Program-made: the position numbers and the translations under genes
In this document: positions 47,639 to 59,368 of the stretch, piece after piece
Layout of the letters: the number at the start of each line of letters is the position of its first letter
Numbering within the stretch: the first letter of the stretch is position 1
Source: Batillaria attramentaria
Taxonomy: Eukaryota; Mollusca; Gastropoda; Batillariidae
DNA: 64,000 bases
Assembly: GCA_018292915.2 (NCBI GenBank)
Contig: JACVVK020000391.1
Coordinates: 452,001-516,000, forward strand
Direction: 5' to 3'
Notes under the pieces: generated by a model
The model's input: the letters and a program-made list of their open reading frames with translations, nothing else
What the model was told of the DNA's origin: nothing
Databases searched by the model: none

Positions 47639-49301
47639 CGTGCGTGTGTGTGCGTGTGTGTGTAAAGCCAAGGGCAGGGCAGGCCGTGCATAATGTTGCA
47701 CAATATGTGTTTGTAGTGAAATGTTTTGTGTGGAGGCATGTTGTGTTTGTGGGTGGGTGAGTGTGTGTTGTAAGGCGCCCCTAGCTCCTGCGTGGGGGAG
47801 GGCGTCCCTTAAATACTTTTATTATTATTACTATCATTGTATACAGTACCCTGCAGGACTGAAAGGCCCAGCTTCCAAAGTACATGCACAGTGACAGTAT
47901 CTCACAGTCTGCCACTCAGCCAATAGGAGGCTAAAGTCACACCGAAAGTGAGCCATCTGCTACAGCCTCGCTGTCACCCACTGACTGGCAAAGCTGTGGG
48001 CCAGCAGGTGACAGTGTACTGCATTCAGAGCTGTACTTATCTCGGAATGCCTGCCGTCCTCACCTGCCACACACAGTCCATGAAGAGAAGAAAGACGGGC
48101 GACTCCTGGCGCTGTTTGCTGATGGCGTACGCAGACTTGGCACAGCGGAACCGGAAGGGATGACCGGCCTGCACCCACTCCCGCTCCACCAGGGCCTCAA
48201 AACTGGTATCAGTACAAGCATTTTAAATACTACTAATAATAATCACATCAATAAAGTAACACAAATGTGGCTTGAGTTAAACCCAACACGCACGCTCACA
48301 TGAATCACTGACATGAACACTGGACATGAACAGTAACAATCACGTGGTACGAAGGGCCAGCTCAACAATTTAAGTTTTGGAATAACGGCATTTATTTTTT
48401 TTATTTTGTGTGCTGAACCTTTCCAAAGCAGAGGAGGAGGAAGCCTGAGTATCCGGAGAGAACCCCGGATGGTCGGCATGAATGCATGGTACCATGTACG
48501 AGAAAGAAAAATTCTTCGCTCCGAGTGGGACCTCTCACATTGGTGACAAAGTGGGCACCACTAGATCACTGACCGCCCCTAAATGACCATAAGCATAAAT
48601 AAATAAATAAATAAATAAATAAAATAAAGTGAAAAAAAACACAAAAAAAAAAACACAACTGAGAGCAGAAAACCAACAGTGCGTCAATTGTGACACAGCA
48701 TTCACAATGTTACACAGTATTTTTATGTCAAACTCTGCTCTCAACATGCGCTGGCTAGGTTTCTCATTTAGCGTCATTTGTCCGAGATTTTTGTGGGAAG
48801 GGGTCAAGAGCTTCCAGTGATAAATATCAAGCAGATTCACAACACTTTAAAATAAGATCAGTGGGGAAAAAATAAAAGAAAGAAGATGCCCACAAAACCT
48901 ACATGATATAAAGACAATTAACAATATGCCATAGAGAAGTGAACTAAGAGAAGAAAACCTACTCACCCACTGACAGTGCGACAGTCCTTGTCGAGTATAA
49001 GCTGAGCCAGAGAGGTTACCAACAGGGTCGTGTCTGTTCCGTCGGCTCCATGCACCAACACTGGTGTACCTGTTATATGCGGACAGTAGAACTTTGAAAC
49101 TACACTAGTGACAGTGAAGTGATAGAAACCAACCAGAATGCTTTCTGGCAGCAAGGAAAACACATTCGGCTGGCACTGTGATATAAAAAAATCTGTTTTT
49201 CCGGAGTCGCTAACCTTTGGTTTGTATTGAAATTTACATGTATTTGAGCTAGTATCTTCTTTCTTTGATTTTTAATTCTTGTTTGTTTAATGAGACACAC
49301 A

Positions 49302-49363
<62 letters not shown>

Positions 49364-50019
49364 ACGCCACTGAAAGAAAAGAGCCCCCTACCTTCTTTGT
49401 CCATGCACTGAGCGACGACGCAGGCTGTAGTGAGGATATCCTTGATGTGCGTGAGCCAGGCGCTTGATTCCAGTTTTGACAGCCACTTATCCATGCTGGT
49501 ACTACTGTCGCAACTTGCTGCAAGACAAAAACAGGACCATATGCTACTTACAGTACCAGTGAGTGTGAACTGAAAACAAAACTCATGGGAAACAGAACAC
49601 AAGAAATAAAACAATAACAAATAACATAAATACTTCGATCAGACCTGCACTGCCTGTCTGGCTGTAAACTATGATGAAGAAAAGCATCACCTTCGATCAT
49701 CTTGATCAAGGAGTCATGGAAGGCTTGCCGTCTCTCAATGGGTTGGTGTATTCGTCGCCACTGGGGATAGTGGGCCTCAGGTTCATATCCGCCTCCTGCA
49801 CAGTCATGACACACCAATGCATGCCTTGATACAGAGATGACACATACTGACACAGACTCAAGACTGGACACAGATATGACACAGATATGACACACAGACA
49901 CATGCCTTGACACAAAGATGACACACACCTCGAGACAGAGATCACACTTGCCTTCATACAGAGATGATTACGTTCTTTGCTGCAGAGATGTCACAGAGAC
50001 ATTAGCCTTGATACAAATA

Positions 50020-50064
<45 letters not shown>

Positions 50065-51591
50065 AATGCCTCAAAACAGATGGCACACAAAAACATGTCC
50101 ACAGAAATCTACTATCAAAAAAAAGAAAGTGATGCAACACGGTGACTTGCTGTCCCTTTGTGGGACAAGTTTCTGTGAAAGATTACAGTAGATCGTGATG
50201 GGAAAAGAACATCTGCTGACCTCTACTGTGAAATGTGAACCAAGTTACGCACGATATAAGCATATCAACATGCAAACACAAGCTGCAAATCAAAGTTAAA
50301 TGTCACCTTTGCTCTGGGCCATTTTGGCCACAGTCTGAGCTCGAGTGTCGACGATGTAACCACGGCGACCCTTGCCCAGCACGCTGTTGATAAGCTTCTC
50401 GTCCTCCTTACACCTGCGTCCTGACTGGCCCGTCAACGGCTGACTGCTGCGCATCAACACTGCCTGCACAGATATATATTTATTTTACAGACTTTTAACA
50501 GTCTGCAATATCAGCAACCACAAAAACCACAGCCTGTTTTAATAAATTCAACCCTTGCACAGTTGTCAGCGTTTTAGGAACCCCTATGAAACCAAACTTC
50601 TAGTGTCCCTGAATTCATTGTGTTCTTGGTAACTGAGCACGACATTGCCACGGGGCCCAGCTGGTGTACATTATGCTGCATAAAAAAAATTTCAACAGCC
50701 CCGTTTTACTGCCTGGTGCCCAAACGCAGACTGAGGTGAATCCGCGCTCTGCTTGGTTTTGACTGGGGTTTCAGAGATGGTGAAAACCCTGTAACTGTGA
50801 CAGAGATAACCGTGAGTTATTTAAAAGCAGCCAAAATGTCCCAGTAAAAAAGAGAGATGTATGTACATACTTTGCTCTCTCTGTGGAAGAAACTGAAGAC
50901 AGGAAATCGACCTCCACTACGAAAAGCTGCAGCCTTGTAAACCGTATCGTCATCCACTGTCTTAGGGACAATCACTGCGTGAGGGTACGAGGGGCACACC
51001 TGAAAGAGAACAAAACAAAACACTCTCAATCACTCCACACCTGTGACAGCTGCATAACAGTATCCAAATCACATAACAGCAACCATCAAAGTGAACAGGT
51101 TGAATAACCATCACCCCTGACTAACTACACTAGGGGGATTACTGACGGACGGGGTGGAGCGCATAGAGATGGGCTTTTCTGAGTGCAGACATATCGTCCT
51201 GAACTGAATTGACAGATTGACTGCAATACCACAGATCAATGAAAGTAAATAAATCACATGCACACATGCAAACACACACGCACCCACACATTTGCAAACA
51301 CACCAACACGCATTGACAAACACACACACACACACACACACGCACAGACACACAGACACACGCACACACACACGTGTCTGCAGAGTATATGCCTTACGCT
51401 AGGGGGGTTGTCCGGGGGTATGCTCCCCCCGGATTTAAAAAAAAAATAAAAGAGACTAAAATGTGTGAAATTTGGTGCATTTGGCATAAATTTAAACGCT
51501 TCAGAGGAGAAAACACAATTTCTGACGGGAGGAAATTTTTTTTAGCCAAACATGGAAATCTGCCAAAAGGTGGAAGATTTTAAGCCATGAC

Positions 51592-51622
<31 letters not shown>

Positions 51623-53684
51623 AGATGGAAAATCAGCCGACGTATCTTACAGAGAAATCTTTGTTGACATAGCTCAGTCTCCAGTCCTCGGACACCTCCT
51701 TGTAGCGTGCAAACTCTATCTCTGGCTGGAACGCGTCCCACCCGTTTTCCAACACCTCAAACATTGGGCGGAAGAAGAACGGGTATTTCAGGCTGATATC
51801 ATCTGATGAGTTAAATAAAATGAATTGGTCAACACTGGTGAATGCTGGCAACACATGGTAACACACTGTGCTCACAGATCATTCTGAGCTGTGTTGGTGA
51901 TGTCCAGCATCACACCATGTATAATATATACACACTTGGCCATCAAATGCTGGCACCGAGCCAACAGTAGGGTAAACACTGACATGCAACAGTCGTTGAA
52001 TCTGAATGTTCAACCGCTCGAGCACAGCGTAGACAACATTGTATGAGCTATACTAATTATCAAGATAGTGTATTTTGAACGTTCAGGTGCACTCTCAAGT
52101 AAAACTATTTCAAACCAGAAGTTGTCTTGGTAAACATGAAATGAAATCAAATGGCCTGTTTAACCTTCTGATGGCTCAGTGCTACCCTGTGACGTGCTGC
52201 AACTGCAGTGCATGTGTCTAAGTGTTAACATGTTAGGCATATATAAATATACTTATAAGTGTTACCATGTTAGACACCAATATGATGTGTCTCAGTGATG
52301 TTGCCAGGATTTTCTTCTTCGGCGATTTAGCCGAAACAGCCACGAAAGTTTCGGCTTTTTACAGAAAGTTTCGGCTCTCTCTGCCGAAGCAGTTTCACAA
52401 GTTTTTCGACTAGATTCCCCTACTGTTACGTGCTCCCTCCACCTCCATGCATTAAAGATGTTCTGCAGATACATATCCTCACCGAAAGTTGCGTTTTCTT
52501 GGAAATTAGTCCAGCCAGCACAAGAATCTCGCAGAAACGGACATAATCGAGCCGATTCACTCGTGAAAACTTCGGCTCGGCCAGCCGACATGACAGACTG
52601 ATTATCGGCTTTTTCAAAACAAATTCGGCTTTTAGCCGAGATCCGACCCCAAACGACATCCCTGGTGTCTAAGTGTTACCATGATGGACACCAATACAAC
52701 ACATGTCTAAATATGAACACATTAGACACCAATACAACATACATGTGTCTATAAGTGTTACCACGTCAGACACCAATACAACACGTGTCTGTGTTACCAG
52801 GCTAGACACCAATACAACGTGTGTCTATAAGTGTTACCACGTCAGACACCAATACAACATGTGTCTGTGTTACCAGGCTAGACACCAATACAACGTGTGT
52901 CTATAAGTGTTACCACGTCAGACACCAATACAACATGTGTCTGTGTTACCAGGCTAGACACCAATACAACATACATGTGTCTATAAGTGTTACCACGTCA
53001 GACACCAATACAACACGTGTCTAAGTGCTACCACGTCAGACACCAATACAACACGTGTCTAAGTGCTACCACGTCAGACACCAATACAACACGTGTCTAA
53101 GTGCTACCACGTCAGACACCAATACAACACGTGTCTGCGTTACCAGGCTAGACACCAATACAACATGTGTCTATAAGTGTTACCACGTCAGACACCAATA
53201 CAACGTGTGTCTATAAGTGTTACCACATCAGACACCAATACAACATGTGTCTGTGTTACCAGGCTAGACACCAATACAACGTGTGTCTATAAGTGTTACC
53301 ACGTCAGACACCAATACAACATGTGTCTGTGTTACCAGGCTAGACACCAATACAACGTGTGTCTATAAGTGTTACCACGTCAGACACCAATACAACATGT
53401 GTCTGTGTTACCAGGCTAGACACCAATACAACACGTGTCTAAGTGTTACCATGTTCAGAACAATGTGTGAGCCTAGAAATGTCAAAAGATGAGACTTTCA
53501 AGCACAGCACTTACCGATGTTGGACAGCTGCTCAATTGAAACAGCCACATTGAGACAGTCTTCTGCTGTGGGTATATCCAACTGTAGCAGTACAAAGTCC
53601 TTGCACTTCAACGTCAATGTTCCCCCCGCCCCACTCAGTCGCTTCTCCACACTGTCCACACGACTATGAAGAAGCTGCAAGTTT

Positions 53685-53715
<31 letters not shown>

Positions 53716-54570
53716 CTTATGATTGTGGCTAAATTGCGTGAGAATGTAGAAATGCACTGTCAGGCAGCATGGTCTGCCTGGGAAAGTTTAAAAGAGCAGG
53801 AAATATTACATTCTACTGGAACCTGCTAGGAACTTATAAGTTACATGAATATAAAGTAAATGGCTATGCAGCCAAAAGCATCATATGTAAAAAGTGTGTA
53901 TTAGTATGCATGCCTGATTATCAAGGGTGCATGTTAAAGATCGCATCCCATATATATATGAGCGGCTGTGCAGTGTAAAACAAGGAAACAGCTGAAAGTG
54001 AAAATAGTAAAATGCAGGTCAAGTGTTAACATCAACAAACGAAAAAGGCATACGGCGCCACCCTCATAGACAAATATGCAGTAGCAATATTTGACGAGTT
54101 GTTTGGAGAAAGTATAAATATCCTTTCCCCCTGTGTCTGTATAATAATAATAATAATAAATGGCATTTGTAGGGCGCATTTCTGTGGCATAAACTCAATG
54201 CGCCAATCATGCACTCACCGACACTCACGCACATTTTACAAACAGTGGACAGACATATATATATACACTGGTGAAACTGAGTAGCTGCTGACATGGGAAA
54301 TTCAGTACTGGAAAGCTTTACAAAAGAGGAACGTTTTAACGTTGCTCTTAAAAACAGTACGTGGCTAAAAGACGTCTTTATGGCAAGCATACAACCATGT
54401 TGACACAACATGTAAGCACTGACCCACAGTTCCTCGTGGTCGTCTCTGCGAGATGAGAGTATCAACTGATGTCCTGTCACGCACAGTGTGCCCTCCATGG
54501 GGTCACAGAATGGCCGTCGTAATGTCACATTATTCACCATTGGTGTCTTGATAAACTCCGCAAACTCCAT
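42695..54570 (-). CDS. MTMR9: MTMR9, catalytically inactive myotubularin-related protein
   Basis: Pseudophosphatase of the myotubularin family; in vertebrates MTMR9 binds active partners such as MTMR6/7/8 and raises their 3-phosphoinositide phosphatase activity. Fourteen exons with GT-AG borders: 54570-54424, 53674-53515, 51802-51651, 50999-50871, 50463-50307, 49795-49691, 49517-49392, 49069-48967, 48202-48064, 46773-46689, 45093-45024, 44439-44340, 43567-43440, 42785-42695. They join to 563 residues with no internal stop; human MTMR9 is about 549. The N-terminus [20 protein letters not shown] begins a PH-GRAM domain. The active-site loop reads [10 protein letters not shown] (residues about 331-340) where active members have HCxxGxxR: Cys is Gly333 and Arg is Thr339. 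The C-terminus (about 505-550) is a predicted coiled coil ([19 protein letters not shown]). Confidence 0.96.
43656..43824 (+). mobile_element. tRNA-derived SINE, family A, copy 4
   Basis: The only plus-strand copy: GGGGAGCCGGGGTGGTCGAA, TGGTAGAGCGTTGGAC, GAGTTCGATCCCGG, GGGGCCAAATATTTG, ending CACCCACCCA. A perfect 12-bp target duplication, CCCTCTTCCCCC, is at 43644-43655 and 43825-43836. It lies in MTMR9 intron 12. Confidence 0.92.
44100..44230 (-). mobile_element. Family C retroposon fragment in MTMR9 intron
   Basis: ACGTGAATCATACACATTTTC, CATAACAATCACATAGTGC, AAAGGGTCAATTTAGC match the body of family C. The ATT-like repeat is on the unexpected side (right), so it is partial or rearranged. 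Confidence 0.55.
44430..44469 (-). repeat. Duplicated 3' splice site before MTMR9 exon 12
   Basis: The 20-bp unit CAAATACGACCTGAAAATAT at 44430-44449 is repeated almost exactly at 44450-44469. Each copy contains an acceptor TTTTCAG|GTCGTATTT on minus. Using the exon-proximal site (exon start 44439) keeps the frame; the distal site would add 20 nt and break it. Confidence 0.85.
44956..45005. repeat. (GT)n microsatellite
   Basis: About 25 uninterrupted GT units in MTMR9 intron 11, close to exon 11. Confidence 0.95.
45355..46665 (-). mobile_element. Probable solo LTR
   Basis: 1,311 bp bounded by TGTAGCG and CGCTACA (TG...CA inverted ends) and flanked by CACG on both sides (45351-45354 and 46666-46669), fitting a 4-bp target duplication. 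On minus a TTATAATA box is followed by a C/T-rich leader-like region. No reverse transcriptase or second LTR is in the window. It lies in MTMR9 intron 10, its edge 22 bp inside the intron from the exon 10 donor. A long DNA-transposon derivative is the alternative. Confidence 0.5.
46898..47120. mobile_element. Short terminal-inverted-repeat element (MITE)
   Basis: Ends CAGCGATCGTCAAATG and its near-complement CATTTGACAATCGCTG, flanked by AAATAA on both sides (46892-46897 and 47121-47126). Inside, TTCGGGCTACC / GGTAGCCCGAA forms a hairpin and CCATTCGGGCTACCG occurs twice. No protein. Confidence 0.7.
47150..47836 (+). mobile_element. LINE 3' end with reverse-transcriptase C-terminus
   Basis: Translation in one frame reads [11 protein letters not shown], a TAG, then IPSALDTRK ... 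[18 protein letters not shown] ... [14 protein letters not shown] and stop. This is the usual C-terminal tail of CR1/L2/Jockey-like ORF2 proteins. A long GT microsatellite (about 47,570-47,640) interrupts the 3' UTR, and the element ends in (TTA)n. It is 5'-truncated and carries an in-frame TAG, so it is inactive. It lies in MTMR9 intron 9. Confidence 0.75.
48262..48470 (-). mobile_element. Family C retroposon, copy in MTMR9 intron 9
   Basis: Minus orientation: AAACCCAACACGCACGCTC, ACAATCACGTGGTACGAAGG, CCTTTCCAAAGCAGAGG, GGAAGCCTGAGTATCC. It lies about 60 bp outside exon 9. Confidence 0.7.
49310..49360. repeat. (CA)n microsatellite
   Basis: CA/GC run in MTMR9 intron 7, about 30 bp outside exon 7. 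Further CA/GT runs lie at about 50,022-50,060, 51,323-51,345, 53,685-53,710, 58,243-58,322, 59,313-59,365, 61,021-61,182 and 63,715-63,760. Confidence 0.9.
51385..51590 (+). repeat. Dispersed repeat, copy 2
   Basis: Matches 25,230-25,535 in order: TTACGCTAGGGGGGTTGTCC, GGTATGCTCCCCCCGGATTT, AAATTTGGTGCATTTGGC, TCTGCCAAAAGGTGG. It lies in MTMR9 intron 3. Confidence 0.65.
52155..53452. repeat. Minisatellite in MTMR9 intron 2, interrupted by an inserted element
   Basis: About 20 copies of a unit beginning ACACCAATACAAC and carrying GTGTCT, main block 52,666-53,452. Two linker types alternate over much of it (TATAAGTGTTACCACGTCAG and GTGTTACCAGGCTAG), giving a dimer of about 76 bp. Four units in a row (about 53,000-53,125) have the AAGTGCTACCACGTCAG linker instead. 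A short degenerate stretch of the array also lies left of the inserted element (52,155-52,292). Confidence 0.85.
52293..52664. mobile_element. hAT-like nonautonomous element inside the minisatellite
   Basis: The right end, read inward, is CAGGGATGTCGTTTGG, a hAT-style terminus; the left end CAGTGATGTTGCC is similar. GTGTCTCA (52287-52294) and GTGTCTAA (52665-52672) would be an 8-bp target duplication with one mismatch, though the array itself contains GTGTCTAA. The interior is rich in TTCGGC/GCCGAA palindromes. A 99-codon minus frame (52591-52292) resembles nothing I know. Confidence 0.5.
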
Positions 54571-55552
54571 TTTTGTGCTGGCCCTGTACCAACAGCTGGA
54601 TCTGATAAGTACAGAGACAGCTAAAGCTGTTTTGGATGAGGGACTATTCCCTCAGTTTAACACCACCTGCAAAATAAAATGTCAAAATATGCTGGTTCCA
54701 AAATTATGTCAACTTGTGTTTGTAATAAGAAAACATGCATCTTGGTTTAATTATCATGCCCACTGCAAACGCGCTTACACAGACCATCCAACATTCATCG
54801 CTCACTCTGTAGTGACTAATCAAGTATATGTAGTCTTGATTCATGGATCCCACCATCTAAATACCACACAAACACACACTAGACACACTTTGTGGTCTGG
54901 ACCCCAAATCAAGTGAGGTTTAGTGTTCACCTAAATCAATTTGGGGGAGGGGAGGGCAGGGGAGGGCAAGGGAGGGGATGGGGCTCATACTTGTATACTG
55001 ATCTGTTTTCTCTCTTCAGTATTTCCTGACAACAGTACTATAATTAAACAGGTAACGGCACGATTAAGATCTTTTCCTATGCGTCTTTCTTAAGTCTTTT
55101 TTAGTAGACACCATATTTGCCAATACACAGAAGCACATGACAGAGAGGTTCTATGACTGAAAAGCAAGACGGTGTAACCTTCCCTTGCACAGCCACTTGG
55201 TAATCATGCTCAGCTTTAGTATTTATCCTAGTGATTAAAACATTTACAAAAAAGTCTCAAGTTCCTTCAACACACCTCTAAGATTTGATCTGCAAAACCT
55301 ACACGGAAGAAAAGAACCAGAGAAGGCGGTTCATCAACATAAGTTTTCGGATGGCAGACGACAGTAAACTTCCGGGTGTTAGCACTAAATAGGAAAGTGA
55401 ACTGCGAAATCCAATTTTTTTCCCGGATCTACATTACAATTAAATCGTTAGGCTGAGGTGTGATCTAAAAAAAGTTGTTAAATATATTATTTCAATGTCA
55501 TTTTTATTTAGTTTTTTGCTGCGGAGTGTTTTGCAGAGGACAGGTATTCAAG
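54571..55552. promoter_or_regulatory. Divergent MTMR9 / ZC2HC1A promoter region
   Basis: 982 bp between the MTMR9 and ZC2HC1A start codons, which point away from each other. AAACTTCCGGGTG near 55,366 contains an ETS-type CTTCCGG core, common in broadly expressed animal promoters. Transcription starts cannot be placed. Confidence 0.4.
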
Positions 55553-58249
55553 ATGGCCGACCCAAGAGGTAAACAACTTTGCGTGTCGTTAGCTACGCGT
55601 GTAAACTAAAGCTTTTCCTTGCTCTGCTGACGCATTCCCACTACAAACAGTCTCAACTTCGTTGAAATGATCTAATGTTTTCAGGAAAGTGATGTTAAGA
55701 GGATATAATAAGGGGTTTCGCCGGAATCTGATCAACCGGTTCCAATCACTGCACCTGAGGATTCAATGTCTTCTTTCGCGGAGCACTTGAGCCTCACTCA
55801 CTTAGTTTGAATATGGCGTGCAGCTGATCGTTATTTGTTTATTTTATTTTATTTTTGAATGCATGAGGAAGATTGATAAATACAAGAAGTTCCGTACTCA
55901 TCCAATTTATCTTTTCGGTCCGTGTGGTTCCGCAAAATCATGAAAGTGGGAGCGTCTCTCAAGCCACAATCAAGTCCGATATCTCTGCTCCCCCTCCCGC
56001 CCCCGTCTTTTCTTTGTTTTGTTATACTTACCAAGTCACGCAGCTCTGTAGTACATGTACTGCCATCTTTTGACAGCATGACTTTATCAAGAATTAATAA
56101 TTAGCACACTATTTAGATAAGGAAAATGTATATATATGCATCATCATTTTTACTCAGCCTCAGAATGGCAGTACAGACTCAGGCCCCTTAGATTGTTCTT
56201 CTGTGTTCCCTGGAGTGTCCACTCTTCAAAACTACATGTAACTCTTTTATCATGCCAGCGTTGTGTCAACAGCAACTGTATTGCCAGGGTTATAAAGAAA
56301 ACATTTAAGTGGTTAATACAACAGTGATAAAAAGAAGAAACACAAGAGGGGGGAAAAAGTTTAAAAAAAAAAAAAAAAAGATGGAAAATCTTAAATTCTG
56401 TGCAAAGGACATCACTCATGTTATGTAAGTCCTCTTCTGTGATGTAATATTCTCTAAAACCCACGTCACTGAAAATATTACTTAGGTGTTTGTCATCCTT
56501 AAATAAATTGGCATATATTTGTTATTGCAAGAAATATATGTGTAGATCTATCCATTATCAGAAGAAGGGATTAGGATGGAGCAAGATATTTTTTGTCAGT
56601 GTTATCAGTGTTGCACTGTGCAAATTAATGTCGACAGTGAAAAAGGTTTTTTTTTTTTTTTCAGCTATGTTTTTAACTGATTTTTATAAATCATTGTGGC
56701 ATTTATTCTGATTTTTAAAATTTTATTTTAAATTTCATGATTCCCATTTCCGTTCACAGTACTTATATATGCCACTAGTACAGTATGAGTTGTGGTCTTC
56801 CTGATGCAAGGAGGAGTGAACTCATTTGAACCACCGTCTGTTACGACTGTTTTCTTCTGGCCAAAGGGGGTGGTCTCACAAATAGGGCTCCACTGTAGTA
56901 TGCTTTAAATAGTGTTTTTGTTTGAAAACTCTGCTGCTGTGCAACGACTGTATGGTGTATCACAAAATGATGACGTGCTTTGTACCTTAATTCTTTCAGT
57001 GAGCAGTATCGATGTGCTCGATTACACACAGGTGTGTGTATAAATTTGTACATACGAAACTCTTACATTGATGCTCAGATTTGAGAACAGCGCGTCACAG
57101 GGGATGCGTGCTATTGGTCTCACTGTGACAAACAGTATTTTTCCAACTCTCTCCTGGAAACTGAACAAAGGCCGATGCGTATAACTATAGCGGACACTTG
57201 CAGCATCGCATTTCTGCTGAGCCATTGTGCATAACAGACAGAATCTGATTGGCTTAAGCACTCGGGGACACTTTTTGTCCAGTCATAATGCTCTGTTTAT
57301 CACATTTGGTAAGTGTGCGAGTTCCTCGCCTTACCAATTTGCTATGGCTGACACGCTACAATCCACATCTCTCCTACTTGAGTACTTCTGTAAACAACAA
57401 CAAATGGTTTTGACTTTCAGACTTTTTATGCCAAAAGACCATGGACCCTCATGATGTCCAAAAGGACCCTCAAAAATATGGAGAGAGGGTCTGTAGGGAC
57501 CTTGTATTTTGGAATCACAGGGACCTCATAGCAGTATTGATCGACATGTGCCACCCTTGTGACATGCTATTTATAGCAACAGCAATAGGCAGTAAATGTA
57601 GTTAATAACTGTGCTTGTACTAAATGTATAGCCCGGCATACTGCTCTTTGAGTGATCTGATAAACTACAAAAGCCACGGCTATTTGTATATCCGGGTGGC
57701 GGCCCCGTGTCCTATTCAGCGACCAAGCCCAGGCAGAGATGGGTCCATTCAACGCCTTTCTTTGTGGCCCTGCCCACTTCTTGTTGATTTAAAGCTCTGT
57801 TTAGCTTGTTGCTATGCTATCAGCCACAATCACACCGTGTTTAAGAGCCTTGCTGTGAAAAATTGCGGGCAGACCATTGATCATTTATTGATAGCGAGCT
57901 TCCGTGGTCCCCCTGGCTGTGAAAGATGTACATATTATATGTGCACGCCTCTCACGCAGAATTGATTGAAACTGGCTTGAGTGTTAATCCATAATTGAAG
58001 TTAACAAAGAAAAAAAAATCCAGTGTCATCTTGTAGTTTCTGTGCAGTTTTGGCTGTTTTGATTCAGGCCACATGCAGTCACTGTAGACAAGTTCACGTT
58101 GCTTGAGTGCATGTTCTTCTAAGATAAGATAAGATATCACTTTATTCGTCCCTCGAAGGGAAATTGTACTGTCTGCTCAGACAAAACTGACAATAAGAAT
58201 TATTACAATTACAAACATTGAGCCGAACCAGCGTGCACACACCCACACA

Positions 58250-58325
<76 letters not shown>

Positions 58326-59312
58326 TAAAAACGATCATCCATACATATTCAAATTACAACCGTCAGGTAATGATAAAACAATATGTAAAACATTCAGAAG
58401 AGCTGTCGGGTCGTATCAGTAGTTGTTCTGAGAGAGAGAGAGAGAGAGAGAGAGCGCAGCTGAATGAACTTTATTTTTCACTGGAAAGGCATTAGTCAGT
58501 TTTCAATCTTTTGGTGCTGGGGTGGGGGTGGGGAGATGATTTGTATTTGACCTAATTAGTAAAAGTTGTTGGTCATCTGACCAGTTTTTGAACTTACCAT
58601 TGCTAAACTAAACATCCCATACAGAACAACAACAAAACTGAAAGATATCCAAAATATGAAAATCAAAATTGCAGAAAGAGAGAGAATGACAGTGGCACAT
58701 GCGCTTTTTTTTTTTTCTTTTCTTTTTTTTTAACGGTTGAAAGTTTGGCACAGATGCCATTCACAAAGAGAGCTTACGAAGCTTATAAATGTCAGATGGC
58801 TTCATTGAAAATGTAATTGGCAGACAGCTATTGGTGGTTCAGTTGAATTTGAAAAATGTTCGGTTCACTTTCTGAGCTCTCATACAATCAGATCAATCGG
58901 TACCTCGCACCTGCTTTCACGGCCAACCTGTGCAAGCCTGTCTCCTCTTAGGACCATTTTAGCTTACCTTGGCACAATCTATTGCCAGGAGATCTGGTAA
59001 TTGGACTGCCACTCCTACCTGTTCATCAATGATTGATTCCTAATCCCAGCAAAGCTTAACCCTCCCTGATTGTATACATACTAGTCGCTGATAGATCGTA
59101 GCTTGCGTTGGCATTGCAATAAAAGGAAAATAGGTGTGGATGTACTAGAGAACAGAGGAATAGAAGCATTCATTTGAATTGAATTCTTATTGAATTCTTC
59201 ATTTAGGTTTTTTTTATGTCAGTGAAATGGGAAAATCAGGGATTGTTATTACGGTCGAAGTTCGGACTTTTCTTAACTTTTTAGACAAAGTCACAAGTAC
59301 CCCCCCCCCCCC

Positions 59313-59368
<56 letters not shown>

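Noticed and set aside
52666..53452. Regular repeats resembling a CRISPR array
   Set aside because: The spacers are themselves repeats, the setting is an animal intron and no cas-like genes exist; it is a minisatellite.
54488..54916. 142-codon plus-strand frame
   Set aside because: Antisense to MTMR9 exon 1, whose minus-strand reading is clearly conserved.
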